A stretch of DNA of 64,000 bases, from positions 1,116,001 to 1,180,000 of the forward strand of contig CP099428.1 in assembly GCA_024114885.1 (NCBI GenBank), in the 5' to 3' direction. The notes beneath the pieces were generated by a model, which was not told the origin of the DNA, made no database searches, and worked only from the letters and a program-made list of their open reading frames with translations. Below, piece after piece: positions 42,298-54,378 of the stretch. Source of the DNA: Septoria linicola (lineage: Eukaryota; Ascomycota; Dothideomycetes; Mycosphaerellales; Mycosphaerellaceae). Each line of letters starts with the position of its first letter. The stretch's first letter is position 1. Made by a program: the position numbers and the translations under genes.

Positions 42298-44918
42298 ATG
42301 GAGGCGCAGCAGGTCGATCAAGCCTGTGACGAAGCCGCGGAGCGAACTTCACACGAGCCAAAGCTTAAATGTACCCTCTCAGGCTGTCCGGAGGTCTTCA
42401 AACGAAGAGAGCATCTCATGCGACATCTGTTGCGGCACTCGGGCGCAAAGCCATTCCAATGCCAGCTCTGTCCCAAAGCGTTCCCGCGTCGTGACACTCT
42501 CCAGAGACACTTGAATTCAATGCATGGGAAGGAAGCTGCAGTAACATTTGTCGAGGCGGTAGCACGGACCACAAGGGCTTGTAAGCCATGCGCAAGGTCA
42601 AAGCAACGATGCGACGGTATGGATCCATGCAAACGATGCGAACAACGAGGTGTGTCTCGTATCTCTTCTCTCGGTGCTAGTTCTCCCACCGGAGCGCTTC
42701 GGGCGCGCACTTGAGATCATCTTCTTTCCACGTGTGGCGCATGACATATCAAAAGTCGAGCTCCGCGGCCTGGGCATTGTCTGACTTTTGCCGATAGGCG
42801 TACGGTGTAGTCGAAAGTCGACAACGAGAGAGGCAGATGGCAATCATCTCGACTCAGTCATTTCTCGGTCTTCAGAGCAGCAATTAGAACCACAGTCATC
42901 ATCATTCGCGACAGTGCTGCGAGAAGGCTCCATGCAGGCTGCGCCGGATAGTCCCGCAATGCGTACGAGAACAGAGCCGGCTGCCTCGTCTGCTTGGTTC
43001 GATAACGACTACGATCGGTTCCAACATGCTCGAGGCGCTGCGCGGAGAGCATCGATAGCGGAAGTGTACAACCATGTCAATGCACATCCAGCTCCTGGAG
43101 CTTCAATCTATCCTTCGATCGAAGTCACGCAGCCGGGTCAAACATCAACAGTCGACGCGCACAGCCACATATCACTGTCCGGTCTTACTCCAGTGACAGC
43201 CCGACCCCTGTCTGCGATTTCGTCACGGAGGACCTCAATAGCCGTACCACCACAGAGCGATGCCGATATCATCGCAGCTGAAGATTTTGGGCACGTCCCG
43301 CGTTTACCTCCCTCCACGTATGCAAGGATCGTGCATTTCTACGAGGAACAACGCACTCAATCCCCCGCTCACGCCGCTCTGCCAGGTCTCGATGTCTTCA
43401 ATGTGTTTGTGCAGCTGTATTTCGAATACCATCATGCAAAGCTACCGCTGTTGCACAAAGCTACATTCGTGCCTGCAGACGAGAACTGGCATTTGGTCCT
43501 AGCTGTTGCTGCAGCAGGATGTGAGCATTCGGAGCTGTGTTCCATGCAACTGATGGCTATGTTTGAGCACCTTGCTATGCGAGCAATCTCCATTACCGTA
43601 AGCTCTTCATCGACTTTGTTCGACTGCTCAATACTAACCAGACCAGATGACTTGTGCCCCAAATATCGAATCCATTTCGACAGACCAGAGCGTCCTCATT
43701 TTCTCCCATCTATTGCTCTATGATGGTCTGCCAGAACATCTTCTGTTCTTGCAGCATCATAGGTCGCTGCTTGTAACCACTTGTCGTAAATTGACCACGA
43801 AGCGTGCTTCAGATGATCAGGAGGCAACTGCTTACAATGTCGATGCCGCTTGGAGGCAATGGGCTTTGCGTGAGCAAGAGCGCAGATATGTCGCTGCCGT
43901 GTGGAACTTCGAGTGTCTGCAATATGTCACCTTTGACATGCCACCTACAATGGACACTGGAGAGCTCACCAGTATATTTCCCTGCCACGAGCGGCTCTGG
44001 TCTTGTGCAAACGCCGAGGATTGGCATCGCGAGCACGAAAGAGGTATAGATTCCCAGCTTACGAATACTTGTGTGTGTGGTGCTGACAGCCGTGCAGGAA
44101 GCTCGTTACAAAGCAGCATCGCATCCGTGATATCCCAAGGCCCAGTAACACTTGACATCGTCAAGGAACTCAGCGATGCCGCATTTCTGCAAGTCCTTTT
44201 GACCCTGGTAGTTGCGCATAAGCGATTGCAGGAGACATATGCAATTTGGATCCGTCCTCGCGTCAACGCCCAAGATCGAAGCGACGGGTCAGTCATCCAC
44301 AAGTATCTCGATGCCGATATGGAACGCTTCGAGCAAGATCTCCACTCCCGGCCTCGCGGCGATTTTGAAGTCTCCTTCCACATGATGTCGATCCTTCGCT
44401 TTACTGCCTTCAGCGATCTATGCGTGGCTGTAGGCTTGCGACCTGGTCACCAGAGCAGAAGCGACACAGAACGAGAGCTGCAAGCCACGCTTGTTGCAGA
44501 GGGCGTCAGAGCACGAATCACACTTCTCTATGCTGGGCGTCTCTACTCGCATTTCCGACTGCTGCGAGCTGTTCCAAGATGTGACCTTCAAGCCTTCCTT
44601 GCCGCCTCGCTGTACATCTGGGCGTGGGTCAGATTGATTGCGCCTGATCGAATCATGACAGATGCTGGATCGCAGAGACTGTCGCCCGGTGAAAGCATCC
44701 GCATTGATCAAGGCTTTGAGTCCCAGGTCGCTCACCGCTGGATCAGTGATGCTACCGGACTCAAGGCACAGCTCGCGGGCGTCGGTATCCTCTCGGGCGC
44801 TGATGCCGCTGCTCGGGTCCTGAAGGAAGCTGCACGAATCCTGAAGGCGAAAGCGTCAGCCAGCACACTCGGGCGGTCGATGGCTGACCAGCTCGTTCGC
44901 ATTGTTCTTGGCGGATGA
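42298..44918 (+). CDS. Transcription factor with C2H2 fingers and a Zn(II)2Cys6 cluster
   Basis: Four exons, 42298-42649, 42798-43597, 43647-44043 and 44098-44918, encode 789 residues. Two C2H2 fingers (CTLSGCPEVFKRREHLMRHLLRH; CQLCPKAFPRRDTLQRHLNSMH) are followed about 25 residues on by a binuclear zinc cluster (CKPCARSKQRCDGMDPCKRCEQRGVRC), the last Cys restored by the 148-bp intron. This double DNA-binding head is a known but minor class of ascomycete regulators. The rest contains a fungal_trans-like region (DVFNVFVQLYFEYHHAKLPLLHKATF; AVAAAGCEHSE; RYVAAVWNFECLQYVTFDMPP). The last intron is 54 bp, a multiple of three without stop, so it can be overlooked; its GTATAG donor and CTGAC branch site support removal. 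Confidence 0.82.
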
Positions 44919-46369
44919 TTGCAAGCGTCTCATTGTGAGGCGAAGTGCGTGGTCATTTGAGCATCTTCAACTTTTTGAGCGTCTTGGCGTAGAGCTGCAG
45001 GTAGCTGCAGCTGCAGCTGTCGACTTTTTGATAGTCGAACTTGGCACTTGGCTTGCCTCATTCTCAACCCAGCCACATCAGCTCCAAGCCTGTTATCGAC
45101 ATCATCATACCAAATCCGAGCATTTATGAACATGCCTTGGCGGAATGCGGCATTTGTACAGTCGTAATGCCAAATCTGAGAGCGATTGCGGATGGAATGT
45201 GTGTCCAAAGCAGCTACATGATTCATTGGAGAAACCATGGGTGGGTCAAGAGAGTTCTGCACAATCTGGAACACGGCGAACACTACCGAAGCTATTCTCC
45301 ACGACTCCAGAGTCTAAACATGCGAGCACCTCACGAGAGAAGGTCCAGATCGAGCTCACACAACTTTCTGCGGAGCAGAGGTGCCACATACTTCTCCTGA
45401 TAATCTCTCATCGGCTGTTTGACCTTTGATTGCAAATTACATTTTGCAGCATTGGCATGCGTTTTGGGAAGCAAATACGAAATGCTCTCTTCTATGCATT
45501 GTAGGACTGACATAACAATGTCCTTAGACGAAGTCGCAAAATGTGTGGCTGGTCTGTTGTCGATCATGGACCATGTGGCCGCCTGAACAATGGCTATGCT
45601 GCTCTTGGCGGCAAGCATTATTGCGAAAGTACAGCCAAGGCCGACGTTTGGCTTCTTTCCAAGCGTTAAGTAGTGACAAGACGGCACCACGATGTCGTCT
45701 ATCGTCGGTTCTCGCGTTACCGGAAGGTGTGCTTACAGCCAAGGCGCGAAGCCTTTTCGAGATAGCGATCTCAAACTCTATCCCCGGAGGTTTCTTGGCT
45801 CCTGAAACTGGATGCGGTCTTGGCTAGACTACTTTCCACAAAAGTGTAGCCATTGAGCGGCGGCTTCTTGGATTATGTTGGCATGACTGGGCATATTGGG
45901 AGACACTGCCGGCACGAGCCTAGCTGCCCTGTCTCGACGTCGCCATTCGGAAAGTATCATTCTGCTGCGGCCCATACATTCCTCGCCCAGCACGCCAACA
46001 CCGCGGCGTGTGAAGGTCTTGGTCGGGTGGTATCTCTCCCGCCCACGCAGCAGGAAAACGACAAGCATCTGTGAGTCTTGGGCTTCTGTTGCTGTTGTGC
46101 CCAGAATTCCAAATGTGGACATGTCCGCGGGCACGTCGATCGTCATCGTTGTGCTTGGAGACTTGGCCTGCAAAGCACCATGTGCGTGCATCGTTTACCA
46201 AGTACTGGTGTAAGTTTGGCCACCAACCGCAATAGGAGAGTCGCACCAGACATAAGTACCTTGCGTTCGCTGTCCATCCTGCTTGTTCATCCAGCATCAG
46301 CACCAGCTTCAATCAACAACACTTTCGTTCAGATCCCATCCCAACAACAACCCAAACACATTAATCATA
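44919..46369. other. Long intergenic region
   Basis: 1.45 kb with no supported gene. A short run of gctgcag/agctgcagctgcagctg occurs at 44994-45021. Frames on both strands in the second half show neither splice logic nor domains. The last 100 bp before 46370 are C/A-rich leader of the CHRD gene. Confidence 0.45.
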
Positions 46370-47079
46370 ATGAAGGCCTCCGTGATCTGCGCTTCCCTCC
46401 TGGCCGGTGTGGCCATGGCCGCCCCAGAGGCATCCAACAAGAAGCAGTACAAGAACACCCCAGCCAAGCCAAAGTACGACAAGGACTGCGACTCCAACGG
46501 ATACTACAAGGGTGCTAAGGGATTCCCAATCGTGAGTACCTTCTGTCGAAATGGTCGCCAAGTTTACCCATTCTGACATATCTGCAGCCATTCACCAGCA
46601 CCTACCGCGTCAAGGCTGTTCCAGGCGAGGTTGTCAGCATGACCAACCAGCCAACTGGCGGTCTCCCAGGTGCCGTCGGCTTCTACGACCTCGGTGTCAA
46701 CAGCGAGCTCGACACCATCTGCTACTACATCCGTCTCTACAACATCCGCGGAGAGTACCAATCGCCCGCCGACACCGCCACTCACATCCACGAGTCTGCC
46801 CGTGGCCGATCTGGCCCACCAAGAATCGCCTTCCCTAACCCACAGCCAGTCGCTGGCAAGAACTACCGCGTGTCGGTCGGTTGCTTGACTGGTCCATTCG
46901 AGACTGGTATCATCAACAACTCCACCGGTGTTGATGTCGACACTGGCGCTGGCTTCAAGGTTGCTCAGATCGAGGTCAACCCTAAGGGATTCAACGCCGA
47001 TGTGCACACCAACTTCATGGACGCTGCCCAGGGCATCAACGCCGTCCCAGGTGCCGTCCGTGGCCAGCTCGCATACTAG
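46370..47079 (+). CDS. Secreted CHRD-domain protein
   Basis: Exons 46370-46531 and 46588-47079 with a 56-bp intron (GTGAGT...TGCAG) encode 217 residues. The signal peptide MKASVICASLLAGVAMA is followed by a Lys-rich stretch with Cys40 and then a beta-rich domain matching fungal CHRD-containing proteins (PF07452): STYRVKAVPGEVVSM, DTICYYIRLYNIRGEYQSPADTATHIHESARGRSGPPRIAFPNP, YRVSVGCLTGPF. CHRD domains are established in chordin and in bacterial and fungal extracellular proteins; fungal function is unknown, probably a cell-surface or secreted structural role. Codon use is strongly biased (CCA, GTC, ACC), as in the Rds1-like gene, suggesting high expression. Confidence 0.78.
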
Positions 47080-48858
47080 ATGCGTACTCGAATAAGAGAC
47101 GGGTCATGATTGCTGTTTGTTAGATCGACAGATGTTTTGCATGGATGCATAGCAGGCGCACAACAACGCGCGCACAAACCCTTTTCGTGCTCTATTTGGT
47201 ATAACGGCTGTGGTGGTGGAGGATATTAGGTACTGAAATAATGTATTTTGTACCACACCCGACAACAACATCGACGCGCCTCCATTTGTTTTGTACAACG
47301 CAACAGTTTCGCGACACAGAAAGTGCGATCTGTTCTTCATTTCTTACCAGCTACATCTTCTGTAGCGACAAATTCACTTCTTGCTGCTGGTTGAACCATT
47401 TGTGCCAATGTTCCGTGAACAGTGTTATGTCAAGGCCATTGGAATGTGAGCTTGCACGCGGCACGCGACGGACGCTGAGGACCTGAGGTGAGGTACCTTT
47501 CGACAGAGCTCTCCACAATCTGCTCGCGAGCGCCGCAATCTTAGAACGCTGCACATGCAATCGTGGAGTCAATGAGACAGTGGAGCTTTTCCGACCAGAG
47601 GTACCACAACATTGCGACACACAGCAGTAGCGAGGACGATCACGTCTCGCGCGTATCTCCTTACAAGCTCTCGCCAGATCTGCTCGCCAAACGACTCTCT
47701 TGCAGACGCGAGAGACTTGCAATGCAGCACTCCAGAGCCAAGTCGCAAGCATACGACAACTGTGCTCCTCTCTCACCCATCGCATCCTGGAAGGAATGTG
47801 ACTTGAGTCGCTTCAATGCAGGTCAGTATTGCCAAGTAGCTTGAGCCAAGACACTGTGTAGAAAGTGTCAATCCGGAATGACGATGGACCATGGCCCGGG
47901 GAACCGAGAGAGGAGATTTGTCTTGGTATGCAGCTCCCTCGCGTCTTGGGAGACCGGTGATCATTATTCATACAGTCTTGGGAGCGCGAACGCACCGTTG
48001 AGCAGGTGGCGAGAGGGACGAGTCATGCAGATGAGATGCTATTGTTGACCTTGGCTGTGTCTCACTGTTTTGTGATCAAACCAGTGTGATATCGTGAGAA
48101 CCTCGAGCAGCGGAAGAGCTAGCTAGGAAGAGCTCTTTGTCTGGCTTGACAGGTTGGGCTGCAACCAGACGGAGCTGTCTGCGGCAACTGAGACAATCGT
48201 TGAATCCCTTGTTGTTTGATCCGTCATCATTCCGTGCACGAATTATGCAGAATCGTCTAATCAAAGGCTGGCAAGCTGTTCTCCATGAGGCATCCCGACA
48301 GATGACTAAGATGTTCTGCATGGGTTCGCATCTCGATCAGATTCGGATGCACGCAAGCGAATCTTATGTATCGCGAAACCAATACCCGTGACTTTGGGGA
48401 GACGGACAAATGTATATGCCACCTCGCTGTTCTGTTTGCAGGATGAGTTGGGGGCACCTCTTTCCGCTCACAGATGTCTCTGTCTATTCGGCTAGCAGCC
48501 GAGAGCATGTGAAAGGCGGCACAATTGGTCCATCGCAGAACGAGATGATGACGCAGCAGCTTGTACCAACACCTCCAAAGTGCGAGCAAAAACAACTTGT
48601 TTCCATGCGGGCGACGACGACAGCTTCTCATCCTTCTGAAGCCCGCATTGCATCACTGTTCATTCTCTGTAGCCAACAAATGAATTGACCGCAGCAGAAC
48701 CGAAGTGACACCCCAGAGATCGACTTGGAGCAGGTCATCATCACGCCGTAACGGTGGAGCTGGCAGCTGTGGAGCTGGCTCGGAGGAGAGAACCACTTCC
48801 CGAATCGCATATACAACACTTGAGCACGTCTTTCAGCCTCTTCTCTCTCCCTTTTGAC
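47080..48858. other. Long intergenic region
   Basis: 1.8 kb. A minus frame at 47351-47785 is open for over 140 codons but is Arg/Cys/Trp-rich without domain or splice context, so I do not call it. No other feature is visible before the pyrimidine-rich promoter of the dehydrogenase gene. Confidence 0.45.
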
Positions 48859-48868
48859 TTTTCTCTTG
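48838..48868 (+). promoter_or_regulatory. Pyrimidine-rich promoter tract
   Basis: A run of C/T (cctcttctctctcccttttg and following ttttctcttg) ends 14 bp before the ATG at 48882. CT tracts just upstream of the start are established in promoters of well-expressed fungal genes. Assignment is inference. Confidence 0.4.
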
Positions 48869-48881
48869 AAAAGGACAGAGC

Positions 48882-51059
48882 ATGGCAGCGCGGAGTCGCG
48901 GACGTACGGTGCTTCGGTACCTAGGAGCAGCTACTGGTGTCGGCGCTGTCGGCGCTGGTACGCTCTACTTTGTCTACCGTCCTCGAGATGTGCCGGGTCT
49001 CGAGGCTGCATCGGTACCGCCACCAACCTATGGCGAGGGCGGTGTCTTCCGCCCCCCAAACTTCCCGCGCGTGAAGAGCAGAAGTGAGCAGATTGCGGAT
49101 CTGAAAGCTAGCGCGGGAGCAGCTTTCACGCAAGCAAAGGACAAGGTCAAGGAAGCGCTGGGCGCAGAGCTGTCCACCAACAGCGAAGGTGGCAGCGAAT
49201 ATGATCTGTTGGTCATCGGCGGTGGCGCGACAGGCACAGGTATCGCGCTTGATGCTGCCTCCCGAGGCCTGAAAGTTGCGCTGGTCGAAAGAGACGATTT
49301 CGCCTCCGGAACAAGCAGTAAGAGTACCAAGCTTGTTCATGGTGGTGTGCGATATCTCGAAAAGGCTGTCTTCGAACTGGACTACAACCAATATAAACTG
49401 GTCAAGGAAGCTCTGCGCGAGCGCAGATACTTCCTCGATACTGCGCCTCACCTCTCCCAATGGCTTCCAATCATGATTCCAGTCAACAAGTGGTGGCAAG
49501 CGCCATACTTCTGGGCTGGAACCAAATTCTACGACTTCCTGGCTGGCTCCGAGAACATTGAGACTTCGTACTTCTTGACCAAGAGTAAGGCGCTGGATGC
49601 TTTCCCTATGCTCAAGCGGGACAACCTGTGGGGTGCTCTGGTCTACTACGATGGTGCTCACAACGACTCCCGCATGAACGCTTCTCTGGCCATGACTGCT
49701 GCTCTCTACGGTGCTACTCTTGTCAATCACATGGAGGTCACTGGCCTCGAAAAGGATGCTAATGGCAAGCTTTGCGGCGCAAAGGTCAAGGATCTGGTGC
49801 AGCAGAAAGACGGCAAGACTCCAGATGAGTTCTCGATCAAAGCAAAAGGTATCATCAACGCGACTGGCCCATTCACGGATGCTATCCGCAAGATGGACGA
49901 CCAAGAAGTGCCTGAGATCGTTGCACCCAGCTCTGGTGTGCACGTCATCCTGCCTGGCTACTACTCACCTTCGAACATGGGTCTGATCGATCCTCGCACT
50001 TCTGACGGCCGTGTTATCTTCTTCCTGCCATGGCAAGGAAACACTATCGCTGGAACCACTGACGCGCCTTGCCCAATCGAGGCAAACCCTGTCGCGCAGG
50101 AGAAGGAAATTGACTGGATTTTGAAGGAGGTTCAGAACTACTTGCAACCCGAAATCAACGTTCGTCGTGGCGATGTGCTTGCTGCTTGGTCTGGTATCCG
50201 CCCTCTTGTCCGCGATCCTAACAAGGCCAAGTCTGAAGGTCTCGTCCGAAACCATCTTGTCACCACCTCCGACTCCGGCTTGCTCACCATCTCTGGTGGC
50301 AAGTGGACTACCTACCGTCAAATGGCCGAAGAAGCTGTCGATGAAGCGATCACTCAATACGGTCTCAAGCCAAAGGGCGTGGCCAACCCACCTCTTGTTT
50401 CTGGTGTCGAGGGTTTTCACGAGAGCCTCGAGCTGGATGGTTCCTGCCAAACGCACGCTGTCCGCCTGGTCGGCGCTCACGGCTTCTCCAAGACACTCTT
50501 CATCAACATCATCCAGCACTACGGTCTCGAGACCGAAGTCGCGAAGCACTTGTGTATTGACTACGGTGACAGAGCCTGGACCGTGGCTGCTCTCTGCGCA
50601 CCAACTGAGGGCCGCTTCCCAGTCCGCGGCACCCGAATTTCTGAGCTATACCCTTACGTCGACGGCGAGGTTCGCTACGCCGTCCGCCATGAATACGCCC
50701 AAACCGCCGTCGATGTGCTAGCACGAAGGACGAGATTGGCTTTCCTCAACGCACAGGCAACGCTTGAAGCGCTCCCTCAAGTCATCGATATCATGGGCGA
50801 GGAGCTCAAGTGGAACAAGCAAAGGAAAGAGCGAGAATGGAAGGACACGCTATCATTCCTTGACTCAATGGGTCTGCCCAAATCCAAGCAGGCTCTGACG
50901 AGAAAGGAGGTCGAAGAAGGAAGAGTGGGCAAGTACGAGGATGAGGAGTACTCAATGTACGCCCGTCACGATAAGCCTGGTGAGATCTTGGACTCGGATG
51001 TCCCTATGAACTCGGGCGACAACCCAACTATTGGCAAAGACTCTCCAGCGAATGCTTAG
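48882..51059 (+). CDS. GUT2: Mitochondrial FAD-dependent glycerol-3-phosphate dehydrogenase
   Basis: Single exon, 725 residues. The N-terminus (MAARSRGRTVLRYLGAA, then a hydrophobic GVGAVGAGTLYFVY) is a mitochondrial presequence with an inner-membrane anchor. The FAD site YDLLVIGGGATGTGIALDAASRGL is near residue 107; GTSSKSTKLVHGGVRYLEKA, WGALVYYDGAHNDSRMNAS, IINATGPFTDAIRKMDD and TISGGKWTTYRQMAEEAV are family blocks, and a C-terminal helical domain (VDVLARRTRLAFLNAQATLEALP) follows. The enzyme oxidises glycerol-3-phosphate to dihydroxyacetone phosphate and passes electrons to ubiquinone, serving glycerol use and the NADH shuttle. No EF-hand is visible. Length is as expected for filamentous fungi. 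Confidence 0.95.
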   Translation: MAARSRGRTVLRYLGAATGVGAVGAGTLYFVYRPRDVPGLEAASVPPPTYGEGGVFRPPNFPRVKSRSEQIADLKASAGAAFTQAKDKVKEALGAELSTNSEGGSEYDLLVIGGGATGTGIALDAASRGLKVALVERDDFASGTSSKSTKLVHGGVRYLEKAVFELDYNQYKLVKEALRERRYFLDTAPHLSQWLPIMIPVNKWWQAPYFWAGTKFYDFLAGSENIETSYFLTKSKALDAFPMLKRDNLWGALVYYDGAHNDSRMNASLAMTAALYGATLVNHMEVTGLEKDANGKLCGAKVKDLVQQKDGKTPDEFSIKAKGIINATGPFTDAIRKMDDQEVPEIVAPSSGVHVILPGYYSPSNMGLIDPRTSDGRVIFFLPWQGNTIAGTTDAPCPIEANPVAQEKEIDWILKEVQNYLQPEINVRRGDVLAAWSGIRPLVRDPNKAKSEGLVRNHLVTTSDSGLLTISGGKWTTYRQMAEEAVDEAITQYGLKPKGVANPPLVSGVEGFHESLELDGSCQTHAVRLVGAHGFSKTLFINIIQHYGLETEVAKHLCIDYGDRAWTVAALCAPTEGRFPVRGTRISELYPYVDGEVRYAVRHEYAQTAVDVLARRTRLAFLNAQATLEALPQVIDIMGEELKWNKQRKEREWKDTLSFLDSMGLPKSKQALTRKEVEEGRVGKYEDEEYSMYARHDKPGEILDSDVPMNSGDNPTIGKDSPANA

Positions 51060-51376
51060 ATCATCGCCCGAGGAAGAGAGGGCGGAGCAAGACACTGCGA
51101 GAGCAGAGACAAAACCAGCCAGCAGCCAGATTATGTTGGTTTATGCATCAGTTGGCAATATGCCAGGCTAGACGGCATGGCATGCCTTCGCGGCGCTGGA
51201 ATACCTAGGGATTTATGTATTGTGTATGAAAAAGAGCAAGTGAAACAAATACTGAGCATGCTAGACGCATACTTCATTCGACATCTATCATGGATGTCAC
51301 ATACCGTCAATACTGGTGCAGCTTCGCCTTTCTCTTCTATAGACACATACTAGACGACCCCTCGTCTCACTGCAGC
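51060..51376. other. Convergent 3' region, GUT2 and ferric reductase
   Basis: About 320 bp between the two converging genes. Only 3' UTR sequence is expected; nothing else is seen. Confidence 0.5.
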
Positions 51377-53686
51377 CTACCACGTGAAACTCTCCTCCAC
51401 AAACCTCACCACCACCCCACCATTCCCCTGCCTACCCTCCTTCTTCACACACCGACTCACCAGCACTCTAACCTCATCAGCCATACTCCCGGGCCCACTA
51501 ACCACAATCGCCGTCCCCACACCTCCATCCTCTCTTACAGCCTTCTCAACGATACCAATCAAATCCAATCTCCCTCCATTCTGCACAATTTCCACTTCCA
51601 CATTCGCATGTGCGTATGAAGATAACGTATTATGGAGAGCGGAGACGAGCGCTGGGGAGCGGACGCCCCAGTAGAGTCTTTTACTGGTATTGGAGTTGAA
51701 GGGATTGTGAGAGGTGAGATGTGGGAGGAGAGCGGTTATGCCGACGCCGCCGGCTATGCAGATGAGGTTGGGGTAGGTGGAGAGAGGGGTGGATTTGCTG
51801 CTATTGCTGCTGCTGATGCCGCTGAAGATGTTGTGGCCGTAGGAGGATTCGATGAGGACGGGGAGGCTTTTGCGGGAGCGGAGGAGGGAGGTTGTGCCGG
51901 TGTGGGTGCGGATGAAGAAGGTCAGGCCGGGGTGGTGGGTGTGAGGAAGATCTTGCTGGGGAGGAGGGCTGGCTATGGGTGCGATTGTTTGTGAAGGCAG
52001 CTTTTCGGTAGGATCGCGTATGCTGGACTGGGAGCTTTGTTCGGACATGTGATGATCTGGTTCTTGATGAGCGGATAGTGCGCCTACAATGCTGAAAGGG
52101 TGGTTCTCCCAGACACGCCAGGTGAGCGTCGGGAAGTACAGATATGCGTGGCCGGAAGCAGCGACTCCTGAGATATCGAGACGAATGTAGTCCTCATCGA
52201 TGATCGTGACGCGAGCTGTTCTGATGCCATTGCGTGTGATACGAAGTATTCTCATGACACGATCGAATGTCCAGCAGGCGAATGCAATCAAGAGCCAAGT
52301 CTCGTAACCCCATTGATGGCCGAAGCATAGCACGACGTGGTAGTAGCCGCCGATCAAGACAAAGAAGGCGAGAACGACGTGCCATGCGAGGAAGAGTTCG
52401 TAGACTTTTCTTCTGATTGGCAAGATTGAAGTAGGAAGAAGAATGACCAGGCCAAGCGTGGCTACAATTCCCCAGACCCAGTATGGGCTCTTGCTTTCGG
52501 AAATGTAATCATAGTCTGGTTGGTTGACATAGATTTGTAGCAGGATGGCGGAGTGAACGCAAGCTTGGAGAGTGCAAATGAATGCGATCCATCGATGTAG
52601 GAGCAAAAATGTGGAATGCGACCAGTCCGTGACCCAAAGGAGGACATTGTTTCGACCAGCGTACAGCACTAGGAGGGCTACATTTACGAAGCTGAGAATG
52701 CCGGTGCGGTAGGAGATGTATGTCGCGATCTCTTGTGTTGTAGTCTCGAACCAGGAGTTGGGCCGCCTAGTCTGATAGCCAATCGAGCAGAGGGTGATGT
52801 TGATGATCCACAAGTAAGCGATGAAGAACGCTTGTCCGCGAGTCGGTGTGATGAAGGTGTTGAGCCATGGCACACTGTGCTTGGTGCCAAAGACGGGTGG
52901 GTCGACGAAGATAGCATTGAAGCGGCTAGCGAATGCTCGGGGAAATGGAATAAAGCGAAGCAGGGATAGTGCAATAGGAATAGCTGCACCCGTAGTGAGC
53001 AAGATCAATCTACACATTGTCAGCCAAGTTTGCAAGAAATGTAGTGACCAAGACACTCACCCGTAGCGAGCATGAGTCGACTCATTCATCTCAAACACAT
53101 CATCTCCATTGAAGTTCGCCAAGTAAGTGTCTCCATCAACGAGCGTGTTCTCGTCCATTAACATCTCATCGCTCGAAATCGTTGCATTTGGCGGAGTGTC
53201 AACATTGGCCAGTGCCTCCTGGTAAGATTCTTTAGGCGCTGGCTGTCCTGGCGTCCGACCTGGGATCCGTTCCGCCCACCATTGCTCAAGTTGCCAGGTG
53301 GGTACATCTTGACAGTGCTGAGAAACGCAGAAGGCCACAGACTGCAAGAAACGATCGTTGTTGGCATAGCATTCGGGGCTAGGCTTTTCCATCGACATGC
53401 CGCCCATTCGCTTCATCATGTGGCTGTGGTCAGACGTGCCATTGCAGTTCAGTGGATTCTTGACAGAGTCGCGGCAGGCGGTCGCGCAGGCTGGCTTGTA
53501 CATCGAGATGCCTTTGATCGTCAGCGCTTTGTCCCATTCATGACTGTCAACGCGTGTTGTTATGAGCGCACCATATCCGATGAAGCCTGATCCTCGAGGC
53601 CTCTGAGAAGCCTGCGATGCTGATACCGAGAGCGTCCAGACGCAGCTTAGCAAGAGCAGGAGTACCTGCTTTGATCTTGAAGACAT
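51377..53686 (-). CDS. Ferric/metallo-reductase (FRE family)
   Basis: Exons 53686-53061 and 53009-51377 with a 51-bp GTGAGT/GTAG intron encode 752 residues. A signal peptide (VLLLLLSCVWTLSVSA) precedes an extracellular domain with paired cysteines (PACATACRD, NPLNCNGTSDHSHMMKRMGG, FCVSQHC) that could bind metal. The ferric-reductase core follows (PF01794): helices with haem histidines in HRWIAFICTLQACVHS and LAWHVVLAFFVLIGGYYH. The FAD-binding domain carries HPFSIV and the NAD-binding domain CIAGGVGITALLPHL and VSGPGSMADEV. Such plasma-membrane enzymes move electrons from NADPH to extracellular Fe(III) or Cu(II) before uptake. No permease or oxidase partner is nearby. Confidence 0.9.
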
Positions 53687-54378
53687 TGGAATCTGACTCT
53701 ATGTTACCTGTCGAGTTGGAAAGAGCACTGAACAAGATCAGACCGTGTGTACAGCATATACATGCTACACAACGCAGATGTATGGCCCGTTTGATGTGCA
53801 GCCAGCATGTCTAGAACAACTCCAGCACCAGCATTCGGCCGTAGTGTTACGAGACCCTTCTTAGCACATGGAGTCCCTCTCTTTGCAGCGGTAAAGGCGC
53901 TGCGGGTGACATATTGTTGGGTCGGCAAGTTGAAGCTTTATTTGTGGCAGGCTGTCTGCGGCTCTTTGAGCAGGTTTAGTTCTTGGCAGCCAAGAAGCTG
54001 CAACTTTGGGAAGGTGCGCGGGAGCAGTTTCGGTAGCTAGATAGGGTGAGCAGATTCAGCAAGATATCTATTGGTTATCGTCTTGAACTTGCTGCGCGAC
54101 GGCCTCGGCTGAGCATGTTTCTACGAGCCGTAGGGCTGTGGCTGCAGTCTGTGCCATGCAGTAGCGAGCATATGTGCCACATCTCAAGAGCAAATCAGCA
54201 AGCAGAATGAGCGAGGTGTGCTGATGTTTCGCGCAAGGTGTGAAGTCTAGACCGGCTTCGAATGCAGGTCTGGTCTGCCATTGATCTAGTGTAGTATGTT
54301 TCATGTTCTGTCGTGGGACTGATGCTGTATGTCCTTGGAGCTCGCTGATGGGAATCACTGGCAGTTGTGCAGAACTGC
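53687..54378. other. Intergenic region between ferric reductase and guanylate kinase
   Basis: About 690 bp, containing the ferric-reductase promoter and the guanylate kinase 3' UTR. GATA cores (tgatct, tagatag) occur but not in a clear paired arrangement. No gene seen. Confidence 0.45.

Noticed and set aside
47351..47785. Minus-strand 144-codon frame in the 47-48.8 kb spacer
   Set aside because: Arg/Cys/Trp-rich composition typical of chance frames; no homology recognised.
48921..49943. Minus-strand 340-codon open frame
   Set aside because: Lies entirely opposite the GUT2 coding region; no domain and no start context.
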